Below are positions 12,201 through 23,300 of a DNA stretch of 43,945 nucleotides, piece by piece. Position 1 is the first letter of the stretch. Every line of letters starts with the position of its first letter. Below the pieces are notes generated by a model, which saw nothing but the letters and a program-made list of their open reading frames with translations, was not told the origin of the DNA and did no database searches. The position numbers were made by a program, and so were the translations under genes. Origin of the DNA: Apostichopus parvimensis (Eukaryota; Echinodermata; Holothuroidea; Aspidochirotida; Stichopodidae); assembly GCA_000934455.1 (NCBI GenBank), contig KN889823.1, positions 1-43,945 of the forward strand, in the 5' to 3' direction.

Positions 12201-13482
12201 GTACATACTAGGAAGTTGCGAACAAAGCGAAGATCAGTAAAATCACAATGCACAGTTACGCAGCAATGCAGACAAAGAACAATAGGCACCTCAAGATAAG
12301 TCCATAAATTACCCGCCGATCATTCAATTCCTTCTCATTCCAGATTCGAGAACACTTAGAACATTACAGACGATACGACACAAATGGTGATTGTTCTCTT
12401 GATTATAGCGAGATGGTACGGGCTGTGCAATCAACAGTAGGAGATTACTATACAGCCAAGCAAATTAAGGTAATTCGTACGGTAATTTCTATCAGAAGTT
12501 ACTATTTATTATGTTATTATTATTAGTGTTATTTTACTTAAGTATAGGTTGAATTTGGACGATAAAGAGAACCCCTATACTGGTAGACCAACGTTCAGTA
12601 ATTATGTTTAAGTACTGTGAAATTAATCTTTTGGGGACCAAGGCCTCCCCCTCCCCTACCCCTTTAAGGATCGCGGACCCTGTGATATAGATGGCATCAG
12701 TATATCATCAGTAATCTTGAAGTTTTCAACAAATGCTTTGCTGGAAATTCTGAACTAATTCCAAAACCTGTAGAGTGTATAGTTGCAACATTTCTCATAA
12801 AAGCAAAATGCGTCGAGGTTTGAAGTGAGACACCTTTTGGATTCATTATTGTCATTTGAACTTCTAGTAGATCTGTCGGCAATAAATTAGTCATAACGAA
12901 AGTTTAATTCCAACATTCAAAGCGAATAGTTTTACATTGAAATTGAAACATCTTGGTATGAAATCTTTCTTTTGTAAATTCGCTGTTTTCTCTCAATATT
13001 TCAAATTAATTACAATAGCGTATAACACAAAATCACAAGATAAACACATTATTTCAGTAACAATATTTAACATTAATGAAAAGCCGACTAGGTGAAAAGC
13101 CGAATGAAGCCGAATGGTCTAATCGAGAATGTAAACAGTCGTCAAGATGTACCGATTAGAAAGCTAATATCTAGTTATTTTTTCGTCCTTTCTTTAGTTG
13201 ATCTTTACTGTGAGAGATATGTATAATAGATTTCGTTTCACAGTAAATCGTATCAGAAATATCTGGAGTTTAAACTTAGAAATGTCAAAACTGACTATGT
13301 TTTCTTTCATGTAGGATGCGATGATGGAAATAGATGAAGATGGGGATGAAACCATCGACTTCTATGAATACCTGACAATCTCATCCAAATTACTACAGAG
13401 ATCTGGCAAAGCGGATATCTTTAGAAGTAACGTTGTGAAACACGCCAACACCTCAGTTTCGAGAATGTGTTTGCTTCAATAA
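3212..13482 (+). CDS. Coiled-coil protein with C-terminal EF-hand pair (13 coding exons)
   Basis: Coding exons: 3212-3394, 4831-4986, 5366-5417, 6140-6278, 7536-7689, 7848-7914, 8407-8542, 9333-9486, 10461-10507, 11053-11258, 11660-11745, 12344-12469, 13315-13482. All joins have AG acceptors and GT donors, and the phases agree, giving 557 aa. The start is the ATG 11 nt after an acceptor at 3200. An ATG at 3137 is in frame but would require reading through that acceptor. Residues about 1-330 are charged and heptad-rich (for example KREQELEKELEELKK in exon 5), indicating coiled coil. Residues about 370-440 are basic and low-complexity. Two canonical calcium loops follow: DTNGDCSLDYSE (about 472-483) and DEDGDETIDFYE (about 509-520), with acidic residues at positions 1, 3, 5, 9 and 12 or accepted substitutes. 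Calcium binding is therefore likely. I do not recognise the family, and the cellular role is unknown. Several introns carry relics: a MITE, a U2-headed SINE, LINE RT and a tRNA-SINE. Confidence 0.85.
3413..3553 (+). mobile_element. TTAA-flanked MITE, truncated copy
   Basis: It starts right after TTAA (3409-3412) with the terminal sequence AGGCATTGAAGACTCGC and runs nearly identical to the first 140 bp of the copy at 18640-18989. Similarity stops near 3550, just before the U2-headed SINE insertion site. The other terminal repeat is missing. It sits in intron 1 of the EF-hand gene, 18 bp inside the splice donor at 3395. Confidence 0.8.
3573..3763 (-). mobile_element. U2 snRNA-headed SINE, copy 2 (longer)
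   Basis: On the minus strand it reads GCTTCTCGGTCTTTTGGCTA, then AGATCATGTGTAGTATCTG and TTCC, matching the U2 snRNA 5' end including the GUAGUA branch-site-pairing motif. It then passes into the non-U2 body shared with copy 1. The 3' end is a CCCAGG-TTCTTT-CCTGGG hairpin with the tail ACTTATCTTAAAAAAG. A 15-bp direct repeat, agcgttgccgatgta, lies at 3558-3572 and 3760-3774, independent of the duplication around copy 1. The length is about 190 bp. It lies in intron 1 of the EF-hand gene in antisense orientation. Confidence 0.8.
4405..4424. repeat. (AT)n microsatellite
   Basis: About ten AT units in intron 1 of the EF-hand gene. The rest of this 1.4-kb intron, after the MITE and SINE, shows nothing I can name. 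Confidence 0.9.
6301..6486 (+). pseudogene. LINE reverse-transcriptase fragment
   Basis: Forward translation gives PVPKVNNPICTANDFRPIEL followed by ASVAFKSM, a stop, then KLLLYRLMQNV and a QF segment. This is the N-terminal part of a LINE-type RT domain: the PK....NDFRPI.L.S...K..EK....L....QF pattern. Two in-frame stops break it and no other RT blocks are joined. It lies in intron 4 of the EF-hand gene, about 20 bp after exon 4, so it is an old truncated insertion. Confidence 0.7.
6620..6672. repeat. Short tandem repeat, cacttacgcata-type, three units
   Basis: Three imperfect units of about 18-20 bp built on acttacgcata.actc occur in the same intron as the LINE RT relic. Nothing suggests function. 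Confidence 0.6.
9590..9800 (+). repeat. TATGG-rich microsatellite array
   Basis: Long degenerate runs of tatggtatgg, interrupted by tgacat and tgttgtgg variants, occupy most of this stretch in intron 8 of the EF-hand gene. The rest of the intron shows no clear element. Confidence 0.8.
11946..12130 (-). mobile_element. tRNA-derived SINE (second family), copy 1
   Basis: The body, beginning tagatcctcctgcaagcagg on plus and including gtaactggacga and ttggagtgact, is shared with the copy at 37288-37508. On the minus strand the right-hand end is a decayed tRNA-like head with an intact B-box-like AGTTCGAGTCACTCC; the A-box side is degraded. It lies in intron 11 of the EF-hand gene. Confidence 0.7.
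12344..13482 (+). other. EF-hand pair encoded by the last two exons
   Basis: Exon 12 (12344-12469) carries the loop DTNGDCSLDYSE and exon 13 (13315-13482) carries DEDGDETIDFYE. Each hand sits in its own exon and both exons begin in phase 0. The protein continues 37 residues past the second loop to a TAA at 13480-13482. The intervening 0.85-kb intron contains nothing identifiable. Confidence 0.85.
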
Positions 13483-13501
13483 CAAAGGATTTTTCGTTGT
13501 A

Positions 13502-13507
13502 AATAAA
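13502..13507 (+). terminator. Polyadenylation signal of the EF-hand gene
   Basis: AATAAA lies 20 nt after the stop codon. It is the closest canonical signal; a very short 3' UTR is implied unless a later site is used. Confidence 0.5.
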
Positions 13508-15297
13508 TTTGTAAATGAGGACAACAGGGCAAAATTTCAACCTCTTGTTAAAGAAAGTTTTATCAAGCATGAAATATATATTTATATATCATACCATAGA
13601 TTACTCAGCTAGATATGGCATACTGTATTGTTATGTCACGTGGCGATTGCAGGGCAAAAGTAATTAACATAAGAAATAGTTAAGCCAGATCTTTTTGATC
13701 AACGACAAAACAGGGTTTCTTTATTAGTCAAGGTGTATGACATTGAATGAATATTCTGTAGTCAAGGGAACTACGTAAACATTGCGATGACAAAGTATTT
13801 AAATTTGTAGTATTTTCTGCTTGTGCCTGCAAAACGAACTTATCACCAAGTGTGATGATGGGGAGGGAACCAAGTGTGTAGGTGTCGGTTTGTGTGTGTG
13901 CGTGGGGAATGGGCACCCCTTAAAGTCAAACTCTTTATTACGAAGGTCAAAATACAGCAAAACTAAAAGGCAATGTTAAAATACCATAGTATACTTCCAG
14001 TCACGTGTCACTTGGCTTAGTGCTAACAGATGGTTTGGTGGGTGGATGACTATTGATTTGCATGATAAATTATCTTGTATGTTTTCCAAGCTAAAATATT
14101 ACATCTACCATATTAAATGGTAGCGATGCCTGGGCAAGGTAAAGGAAATCGAAACAACCCCCAACATATAGGCTGAGAGGACAAAATATGTTCCCATTTG
14201 GAGACAATTGTCCAACCATCTAACTGCCACCCTCATAAAATTTTTATTCATCAATTAAACATTTTAATTGTCTATTTTTTTTTATCCAGAATCAGCCTCT
14301 TGTAAAAGACTAGCCTGGGGGCTAATTCGAAAGTAACAACACTCAAAATAAAACATGGGACAACCATAGAATAAGAAGCAAATGTTGTTGATAACAAACT
14401 GCAAATTATATTTCTTTAGTATAAAATATAAATTTTATCATCGAAATTGCAAAATGTGTATTGTTATATTTGCTTCCCTGTACATAAAAATGACAATTTT
14501 TTGTCAGAGATGTAGAAAGAAAGGGCAGTTTTCTGCTACTATATTGGTACTTATAGACTGGGATGTTTACAATTTTTCACTCAACATTTATAACATCCCC
14601 AGGGCAAGGTGTTCAATGGGGTGGGGGGGGGGAGGGCCCAGGAAAGTATAGTATAAAGAATGATGTAATATCTGTATTGTAATATACTTAAGGAAAATTT
14701 GAGAACCCCCCGTCATAACTATCCGGTGGGCCATACTTGTCCCTCTAAGGCCCTTAACACCTGGGTCCCGGGTAAACTACCACACTATTACAGAGTTGAA
14801 TTGGTATACAGTTCCAGCACTAACATATCAATGTATTTCTCTTTTTCAAGTACACTCCACAGCAAATTGGTAGTGCAAGTAAATATTCCTGAGTATGAGT
14901 ACCAAATATTTACAAGGGTAGGCTACTAGAAGTTTATCCCACTGTCTATGTTCCATGTTGATTCATCAGCCAGAATCTTTGAAACGTGATGAAAACCAAC
15001 AATAATGCAGTAAAAGGGGACAAGGTTGGTTTCCATCCCTCCATGTTGCATAGCAACCAAGGTTGCACATAGTTAACTGTAACACACATACTCATACACA
15101 AAGCATCCCCTGTCTCAACTACATTTTTCATAATTCTCAACACCTCCCACCCTTATCAATCCCACTGGCTGTAGATATGGTTCATAACAAACGTCTTTAT
15201 AGCATATGATAATAACCAATTTACAAAGAAATAAATTCCAACTGTCAAAACCATATTAAATGTCTACTTCACTTCCAGAGCATCATTCACAAATCAA
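13508..15297. other. Convergent intergenic region
   Basis: This is the 1.8-kb gap between the 3' ends of the EF-hand gene and XPG. It is AT-rich, with a G-rich stretch near 14620-14640 and short frames only. I see no exon, RNA gene or recognisable repeat. Confidence 0.5.
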
Positions 15298-15303
15298 TTT
15301 ATT
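15298..15303 (-). terminator. Polyadenylation signal of XPG
   Basis: AATAAA on the minus strand (tttatt on plus), about 65 nt downstream of the XPG stop codon. Confidence 0.55.
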
Positions 15304-15367
15304 AGATTTTCTTCCAAATCCCCCCCCCAAAAAAAAGAAAGCAAAGAAAAACCATGGAATCTTTAAA

Positions 15368-17302
15368 TCAATCTTCATCACTACTCTCTGACAGTGCAGG
15401 GCCATATGTGGAAGATTTAAATCGTGTTTTTCTGTTCAGTAATTGCTTTCCTTTCCCTCTGCCTCGACCTCTCTTCCCTTTTCCCGGAGACACAACTCTT
15501 GGATGAAGTACGCTTTCCTTGTTCGCATGAACAGTATCACGACTTGAACCACTTTTTCTCTTCCCCTGTGATAATTTGCCTTCTTTCACATTTGGGGAAA
15601 ATATTTTCTCTTTTTCTTGGTTAATGTCAACATCATCATTAAACCTGAATTCTACAGTTGGTTTGGTCACCCTTTGTGGTTGTTTTCTCAAGTAAGGGTT
15701 TCTTTTCGCTCTTCTGTTCGCTTGGATTCGAAGGTCCTCTTCATCTCGTTCTGGCTCCCTCTCATCCTCAATTCGATAATCCTCATCTTCATCATAAACT
15801 TTCTTATTACTTTGCTTTACATTTTGTTGTTTTGCTTTTCCTATATTCTGTTCATCCACATCTTCAACATCTTTTCTCTTCTGATCAACTTCTCCTTCCA
15901 CAGTTTGAATCTTCTTTCTCTTTTCCAAAACCTGTTCCACCTTGCTTGGAGGTTGTTTCTTCAAATAAGGATTCCGTTTTGCTCTTCTGTTGGCTTGGAT
16001 TCGAAGATCCTCTTCATCTCGTTCTGGCTTCCTCTCATCCTCAATTCGATAAAACTCATCCTCATCTTCACCATAAACTTTCTTATTACTTTGCTTTCCA
16101 CTTTTACGTTTTGCTTTTCCTATATTCTGTTCATCCACATCTTCAACATCTTTTCTCTTCTGATCAACTTCTCCTCCCACAGTTTGACTCTTCTTTCTCT
16201 TTTCCAAAGCCGGCTCCACCTTGCTTGGAGGTTGTTTTCTCAAGTAAGGGTTCCTCTTTGCTCTCCTCTTAGCCTGTATGTGAACATCCTCTTCATTTCG
16301 TTCTGGCTCCCTCTCATCCTCAATTCGATAATCCTCGTCATCATTTTCTCTCTGTTGTTTTCTTTCTGGTACTTTCTTTTGTCCTACACATTCTTCATCC
16401 GATTCTTCACCATCTCCTCTCGTTGCTCTCCCTTTTACAATCCTCTGTTTAGACCTCCCCGTCCCCCTCTTTCCATCATTAACAGGGACCTCTTGTCTTC
16501 CACTCTTTCCTCTCTTTGAACGAGTCTTTGTTTTCCTCCTACCAGCTTGACCATCCTCTTCCTTCTCTCTGTCTCCTCCTCCTCCATCTTCATCTCCTTC
16601 GTCTTTATAAGTTTTCTCCAGGTTTGTCATAATCCTACTGGCTCTTGCACCTCCAATCATCTTACCGGCTACAGATGCCGCACTCACCAACTCGTCCACG
16701 TCGTATTCCGTGTCGGATATTTGATCCTCCCAATACGAGTCCGGTTTGACGTCCTCCTTTGCGGCTGTTTCATCCTCGGCAACGTGTCCGGTAGATTCCG
16801 AAGGCGTGGGATCATCTTCGTCTTCGTCTTGCCAGGTGTGTTTCTGCCACGATCTTCCATAACCTTTATTGTTTTTAGCAAATAGCTTTCTCTGATTGGT
16901 CTTACCTATCCAAACATGCCTTCCCCTGTCAGATTCAAACCCTCTCCCTATTCTACCTACGGATGCCTTATCAGGCCCACCATCACTGTCGTCGCTGTCC
17001 GATATATCTTCGGCGATACCGATGTTTGATGAATAATCCGGATCTGAACCTCTCCTGACAGTCTGCTTCGACTGTTTTCGACTATTTTCTTTCATTGGCT
17101 GGTTCTCGTGCCCCTTCCTCTCCTTGGTTTGTTCTAGGCTATCTTCCTCCTCCTCCTCCTCCTCCTCACCATTCAAAGTCTCCTCAGTATTTGGAGCGGA
17201 TAATTTCTGGAGGACTGCCTTCAGTCTCTTGCTTTTGATTTTTTGCCGTTCCCTGTCTACGTCGGGTTGCAAGTAAAAGTAGGAACTGATCTTTCCTTGC
17301 AC
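15368..17302 (-). other. ERCC5: XPG terminal exon: PIP box and expanded charged tail
   Basis: This 1935-nt exon encodes residues 920-1563. It opens with VQGKISSYF, matching the PCNA-interacting Q..[ILM]..[FY][FY] motif found at the same point in human XPG. The stretch [15 protein letters not shown] follows, corresponding to human EKEDAKRIKSQRL. The remainder is acidic/basic low complexity with an E-run, a three-unit internal repeat and basic clusters, ending ALSESSDED. The acceptor CTTTAG lies at 17303-17308. Long open frames on the opposite strand (15424-16519) are shadows of this composition. Confidence 0.85.
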
Positions 17303-20300
17303 CTAAAGGAGGAAACAGATGATTATAGGTTGGTTTAGAAGTATTTGAATTGTCACCTGAGAGATAGCTGACATGATCTAGGACAAGGGTGGGCAACCTA
17401 CGGCCCGCAGGCCACATGCGGCCCGCCAGTGATTTTTTTGCGGCCCGTGAGATGTCTAAAGAAAAAGAATCAATCTAGTTTACATCATCACAAAAAACGA
17501 GCTAGCTGCTTAGAATTTATCGTCACTAATGATGCTGTCAGGTAGGCCTATTATCCCCTTTAATTAGCAACTGTACTGTATTGACATAATTATGTTTTTG
17601 TGAATACAGATTAAGTACACACACCAATTGCTTAAAAGTCCTTGGAATCAAAGGTTTGAAATCAACAGCAGGTCGTTGGTTAGGTGCGGCCCAGTCAATT
17701 TTTCACTCCTTATATCTGGCCCATTCATTCAAAAAGGTTGCCCACCCCTGATCTAGAAGAACCGCAGAAGCTGCTAACCTAAAACTACTAGTTAGGAGTT
17801 AACATAATATAGAATGAATACCCAATGGTAAAGGGCTACAAACAATTTCAACCCTATCATGGTAATTTCACTCGGCTGGCTATCAGCCTGGATAACCATA
17901 CCTTTCCAAAACCTTGAAATAGCACTGAAGTTAGAAAAAAATACCTTATAAAACCACAAAATGTGATTTCATGTTGATGTAGTAAAGGAGAGAAATCCTG
18001 GACAGATATTAACTTTGTAGTTTATTGTTAATAGAATATAAATCAGGCCATCTATAATCTGTTGGGGCTGACCACCAACTTTTAGTCAATACCTCTTGCT
18101 AACAAACTTACAGCAATTTAAAATATTTGAGGGAATTTTGTTGAGAGGAATACATTTATGAAAGGTAACTTTTTTATCACTACTGGACACATCTATTTAT
18201 TCAACTAAATTATTTCAATATTATTACTCTGCTGGCTAAAACTAATAATAAAAATAGGATCATTAAAGTTGAAATTGACTCAGTGGACTGTAAAGAAATT
18301 GAAATTAAAACTAGACGGACAAGATCTGGTATTCCTTCACAATTTACTGAAAACTTACAACTTTCTCACGGAACCTTTTGAGGACAGGTAGTAAGATCTC
18401 GTCTGTTTTGCTTTGAATCCAGCCCATCTTTTCCATTGTATACGTAACTCTAACTAAGGAATCTACATATAAAAAATGTGTATAAATAGTAGAACAGTAT
18501 TAAATTAATGCCTGGTTTGTAGAGTAAATACTAGTGTTGCACGTATTATCGTTATGCACTATCGGTAACGGCCAATAGTGGTAACAACGACCTAATATCG
18601 GTTGACCAATATGTGAGAGCATTGTGGTCTAGTGGTTAAAGGCATTGAAGACTCGCCCCAAACAGCGTGCTGCCATCTTTAAAAAGTTAACTTTCCGTTG
18701 CTTGCAAGTGAAGTTTTTCTCTTGTCGCTACAAACTGTAGACAGTACAGTAATGAAACGTGATACCATGTTATCTTTACCTGGACCTGAGATGTCCATCG
18801 CTGTATCGTTTGTACACCGCAGCTGTATGTACTGACTGTACACTAGTGTCTAATTACCGACGGTAGCAAGCTGTGTGTGTGTATTTTCTGGGATTGATGG
18901 TGGTGTCTAACACTTCTGTCACACCTCATTCGAAACTAGGTCAGATTACCGGCATTAGTTGTTTCTTTTTGCGCGAGTCTTCACAACCTTTAAGGCAGTG
19001 GATTTGATATAAGGCTTGCAGGTTCAAGTCCTGGCCAGATTATTATGTTGTGTCCTTGGGTAAAGGCACTTTATTTCCATTGCCTATCTTCACCCAGGTG
19101 TATAAATGGGGACCTGTGAGATAATCTGTCAGTTGGGCGCTGCTTAGCTGCTGCCATGTGGAGGGATTGTCTCTATGCTTGAAAGGTTATCGTTGACCAG
19201 GGTAATATTGTGATGCACCTTGAGCACGGTTATATCGGTAGATATGTCTGCTTTTTAGAAATTCTCAATATTATTATAATTAATAGTTATTATTGTTTCA
19301 CAAAAAGTTTTCAACTTCATATTTTCAATGTCTAGACAAGGATTCTTTTTTAAATGTTGGTATCAACTGAAATTGGGATTTAAGTTATCAGGTACTGGTC
19401 AAAGCCGAGATTAGCTATCTATGCAACACTAGTAAATACTGACAAGATGTAGCTCTATTTTAAACAAAAGGAGAAGCATGCTATGCAGACAAGACTACTC
19501 AAATGTGTGCACTAAATTCCAACGGAATAAATGTTTGTAAATGAGACAGTTTCTCTCTATAAGTTGTTAATTGTTATTCTCAATGCAACCTTTCAGGCAC
19601 TCGAGCAGACCTCAGTGAATTAAATTAGAAATTCAGTTTGAACCAGGTGTTTCCATTAATGTGCTCAATGATTTGTTATTATTCTTGAAGAACCTCTCAA
19701 AGAAAGGAAAAAAACCTGCCTGCCAAATGCAAAGGAAATAATTAACCTTTACAAAGTATCGCACAGCATCGAAATTGTCTTTTTTTGCAGAATACTGATT
19801 TGTTTTTATCCATTTCATCAAACCTTCTCATGTTGCAGATTATTTGACAATTCAAATGTTAGAATGAGCCTCATTAATGCCCTCTTGGCATTCCATGCAC
19901 CTTTCTTCTTGGAATTGTTTTTCTTTTACATTAATGATTACACAAACGAGTCAAATCAGTGATCAAAACATGATTTCAGGTGTTTGGATCTTCCGTGGCA
20001 TGACAGTTTATTTTTTTGCCCCGTGCATTTGACCTAACGTAACGCACCAGACAGGCTTCCTTCGATTTCCTTCAGTTTAAAAAATTTAGGAAAGAAACCC
20101 TCTAATTAATTTTCAGTGGTAAATTGAAAAGGATATGTTCTCAATAGATCCAAATCGGGTGAATTCCAGATAAACTTTTCTTTGGACTTGTCGACCTCTG
20201 GATCGAGATAAGCTCTCACCACAACATGGTTGGGAAAGTCAGATGGAAGTATTACTTTGCAGAGTTTGGATCGAATTTTTGCTTCAGTGGCTGCAAGATC

Positions 20301-23300
20301 TTCATTATTAGCGTCTTCCCACCATTTCCTGTTAACGGAATACAGATAACATACAGGTTTACAATCTTATTTCTCTCCCTAAAGAAGTACAAAATGATAC
20401 TCTAACTCATATTACTTCATTATATTACTAAAGATGCAATTTAACTTGCATTTGGTCTGGTGGTTATTTCAGAAATGCAAAAAGCTGTCGGGGTCACATA
20501 TGGGTGACCGTTGGTAACCAGCAGTGGCGTGTGCAAAGTGATGGGGTGGGGGAGGGGAGGGGGAACCCCACTTCCAATTGAAATTTAAATTGCCAACTTA
20601 ACTTGCATTTGATCTGGTGGTTATTCCAGAAATGCAAAAAAATGTCGGGGTCACATATGGATGACCGTTGGTAACCAGCAGTGACGTGTGCTAAGTGACA
20701 GGGTGGGGGATGGGAGGGGGAACCCCACTTCCAATTAAAATTGCCAATTTAACTTGCAGTTGATCTGGTGATTATTCCAGAAATGCAAAAAGCTGTTGGG
20801 GTCACATATGGTGACAGTTGGTAACCAGCAGTGGCTTGTGCAAAGAGACGGGTTGGGGGAGGGGAGGGGAACCCCACTTCCAATTGAAATTTAAAGTGCC
20901 AATTTAACTTGCATTTGATCTGGTGGTTATTCCAGCAATGCAAAAAGCTGTCGGGGTCACATATGGGTGACCGTTGGTAACCAGCAGTGGCGTGTGCAAA
21001 GTGACAGGGTGGGGGAAGGGAGACCCCACTTCCATCGTCAGCCACATTCAGCCACAGGAGAATTAGGCAACTGCTACGGTCATACCGCCCTGGTTTATGT
21101 TACAATTAGAACAACCTTGCATATAGAGCTACAGTAATTATAGATCTAATTTATAGCTATTGTCTTTACAATGAACTTTTAAGGGCTCATGGGAGAAGCT
21201 GCAGAAACTATAATAATTAAATATTAATATAAAAACAGTTTTGGGATCATTCTTGAAAGATTTGCAGAGTGTACCAATCATTATTGAATAGATATTGCAC
21301 TGTTACATGAATAGCTTGAATTCGGTCTGCACCTTCAAACCACAAAAAAATAAAAATAAATAAGGGACAATTTCAAGAAAGCACTGGATGAATAATCTTC
21401 TCTACAAATTTTACTAAATTTTTAATATCTGATAATCTTTTTCATTATATGAAACAGATTAATGAATGCCTTCTCTGCACATACAAACAAAGATGATGCC
21501 ATGTGTGGTCATGACCCTACCTGAACCTTTCAAGGCCTTCGATGCCATCTCCAGAAAATTCACTCATAATCTCCAAGGCTGTAACAAAGCCAACTCCCTG
21601 TATACCGATGGTATAATCACTCCCCATCAGTAATGCCATGTTGATAAGCTTATATCTATCAAGAGCTGTGAAAGATATCAGATCAAACAAAGATAAGACA
21701 TGCCAACACAAGTGGTACCTCACAAGCTGGGGTCTGTGATATGTTAAGGCACCAAATGCACTAGATATACAACTTACATACAACCCCTCACCCACCCCAC
21801 ACACAAAGAATGCACTGCCCCTGCTCACAGATACATATTTGGTTGACTGTATCAGAAATTACTATTTTCAATTTCAAACATGAAAGGTAGGTCATATTTC
21901 TTCACAGTACAGTTATAGTGATAGGCAAAGTAAAAAAACAAAACATATCAGGCTGTATGCTGTCGTCATTAGACCAGACAGCCAACAGGCTTAGGGGTTT
22001 CTTGCCATATTTTATATGAGAACGTTTTCACATTCACACGATCACCACCGCAAAGAATCCTATTGCCTTTTGGCTAGGAGCCCACTGCAGACTACAAGTA
22101 TAATTGCTGCTGTAGACAAATGTATGACAAATCATGAAGTATGACACTTATATAGCTTACAGTTAAGCATGCTAGAGCAATCACTGTGACTCACTCAGTT
22201 GTCTTTCAATGGCTTGATCATGGTAGAAGAGAACATCTCTATCTTTGGTGAAGAAATTTTTGTAGACCCTCTGACCTCCGAATAACCAAACATCGCTATC
22301 GTCTGTGATGATGCCCTGGCACTGCCCTGATAAATCTAAGAAGGCACACTGAGCTTCAGCCTCCTGGGGGCTCTCTATGTAAGGAATACCAAAGAGATTT
22401 AACAGCTCCTAAAAAAATAAGAAGGAAAGGGGAAGAAAATAGAAAATGATAAAATATATCCTCACATGACCTTGTGGAAAGTATAATAAAGTATGGAATG
22501 TTATAAACATCCAGGATTTATGAGAGGTTCTTTCTATGACCTCCTCAAGGGTATAATGGAATATGGGATCAGTGGCCATGTGCAATGCTGGAGGTGGTGG
22601 CCGGGGGGGGGGGGTTGGGGGGCATTACCTTTGTCTCATTGTACATAGCCTCTGTCACCGATGCTGACATTCGTTGATCCTTCCCTCTGTCTTTCTCCAA
22701 ATTCAGTCTTTCCAGATCAAGTTTCTCTTGCATTGTATGAAAATCTTCCTGTTGTTGTCAGAAACATAATGCAAAATGTAAGAAAACAAATGGAATAATT
22801 GGGTAAACTCTGGCTGCTTTATTACAATGCTTTTGTGTAACTCGAACATCACAGGGTCCTGTGTTCTGTGGTCACTGGTTTGAGCTATGTTGTACGGATA
22901 AACACGCATGCTATGTTGTATGGATATACAAGCATGCTATGTTACACTTTCAGGCCCACATTTTGCAAAAGCTACTAGTACACAATCCCTTTCATCTAAC
23001 TCATTAAACACAGCATCAGGATAATTTAATTCATTTTTCAGTAAGATAGGTAAACTAATACAGTATATTATTGATTAATTTATCCCTTCAAGTTTCAGTC
23101 TTGGTTATGTACCATCTCAATTGACTGAGTTCATTATTTAGGACCGTTATTGCATGTGTACAGAGGAATATTAAGTTTGTTGTTTGTTGTTCTTTTTGCT
23201 GCTTCCTTATTTGTTTTCTTCCTTTCCTGCATTGGAGTGTTCTGCTTTGTTAAGCCATTATGATTCTTAAAATAATTGCTTTCACAGCTATGTACACTAT

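Larger units (their letters stand above)
18444..20136 (-). other. ERCC5: U12-type AT-AC intron (XPG intron 12)
   Basis: The minus-strand donor reads GAGAAC|ATATCCTTTT, the exact minor-spliceosome AT-AC consensus, and no GT lies near the required end of homology. At the other end TTCCTTAGT (consensus TTCCTTRAY) lies just upstream of GTTAC|GTATACAATGG. Joining there keeps frame and gives [12 protein letters not shown], which aligns without a gap to human KIR-EFCQRYFGW. The intron holds a tRNA-SINE interrupted by a MITE. Confidence 0.88.

Noticed and set aside
15424..16519. Long plus-strand frames of 204 and 300 aa
   Set aside because: They are antisense shadows of the low-complexity, repeat-bearing XPG terminal exon; their hydrophobic F/L/S bias is the complement of K/E/R codons.
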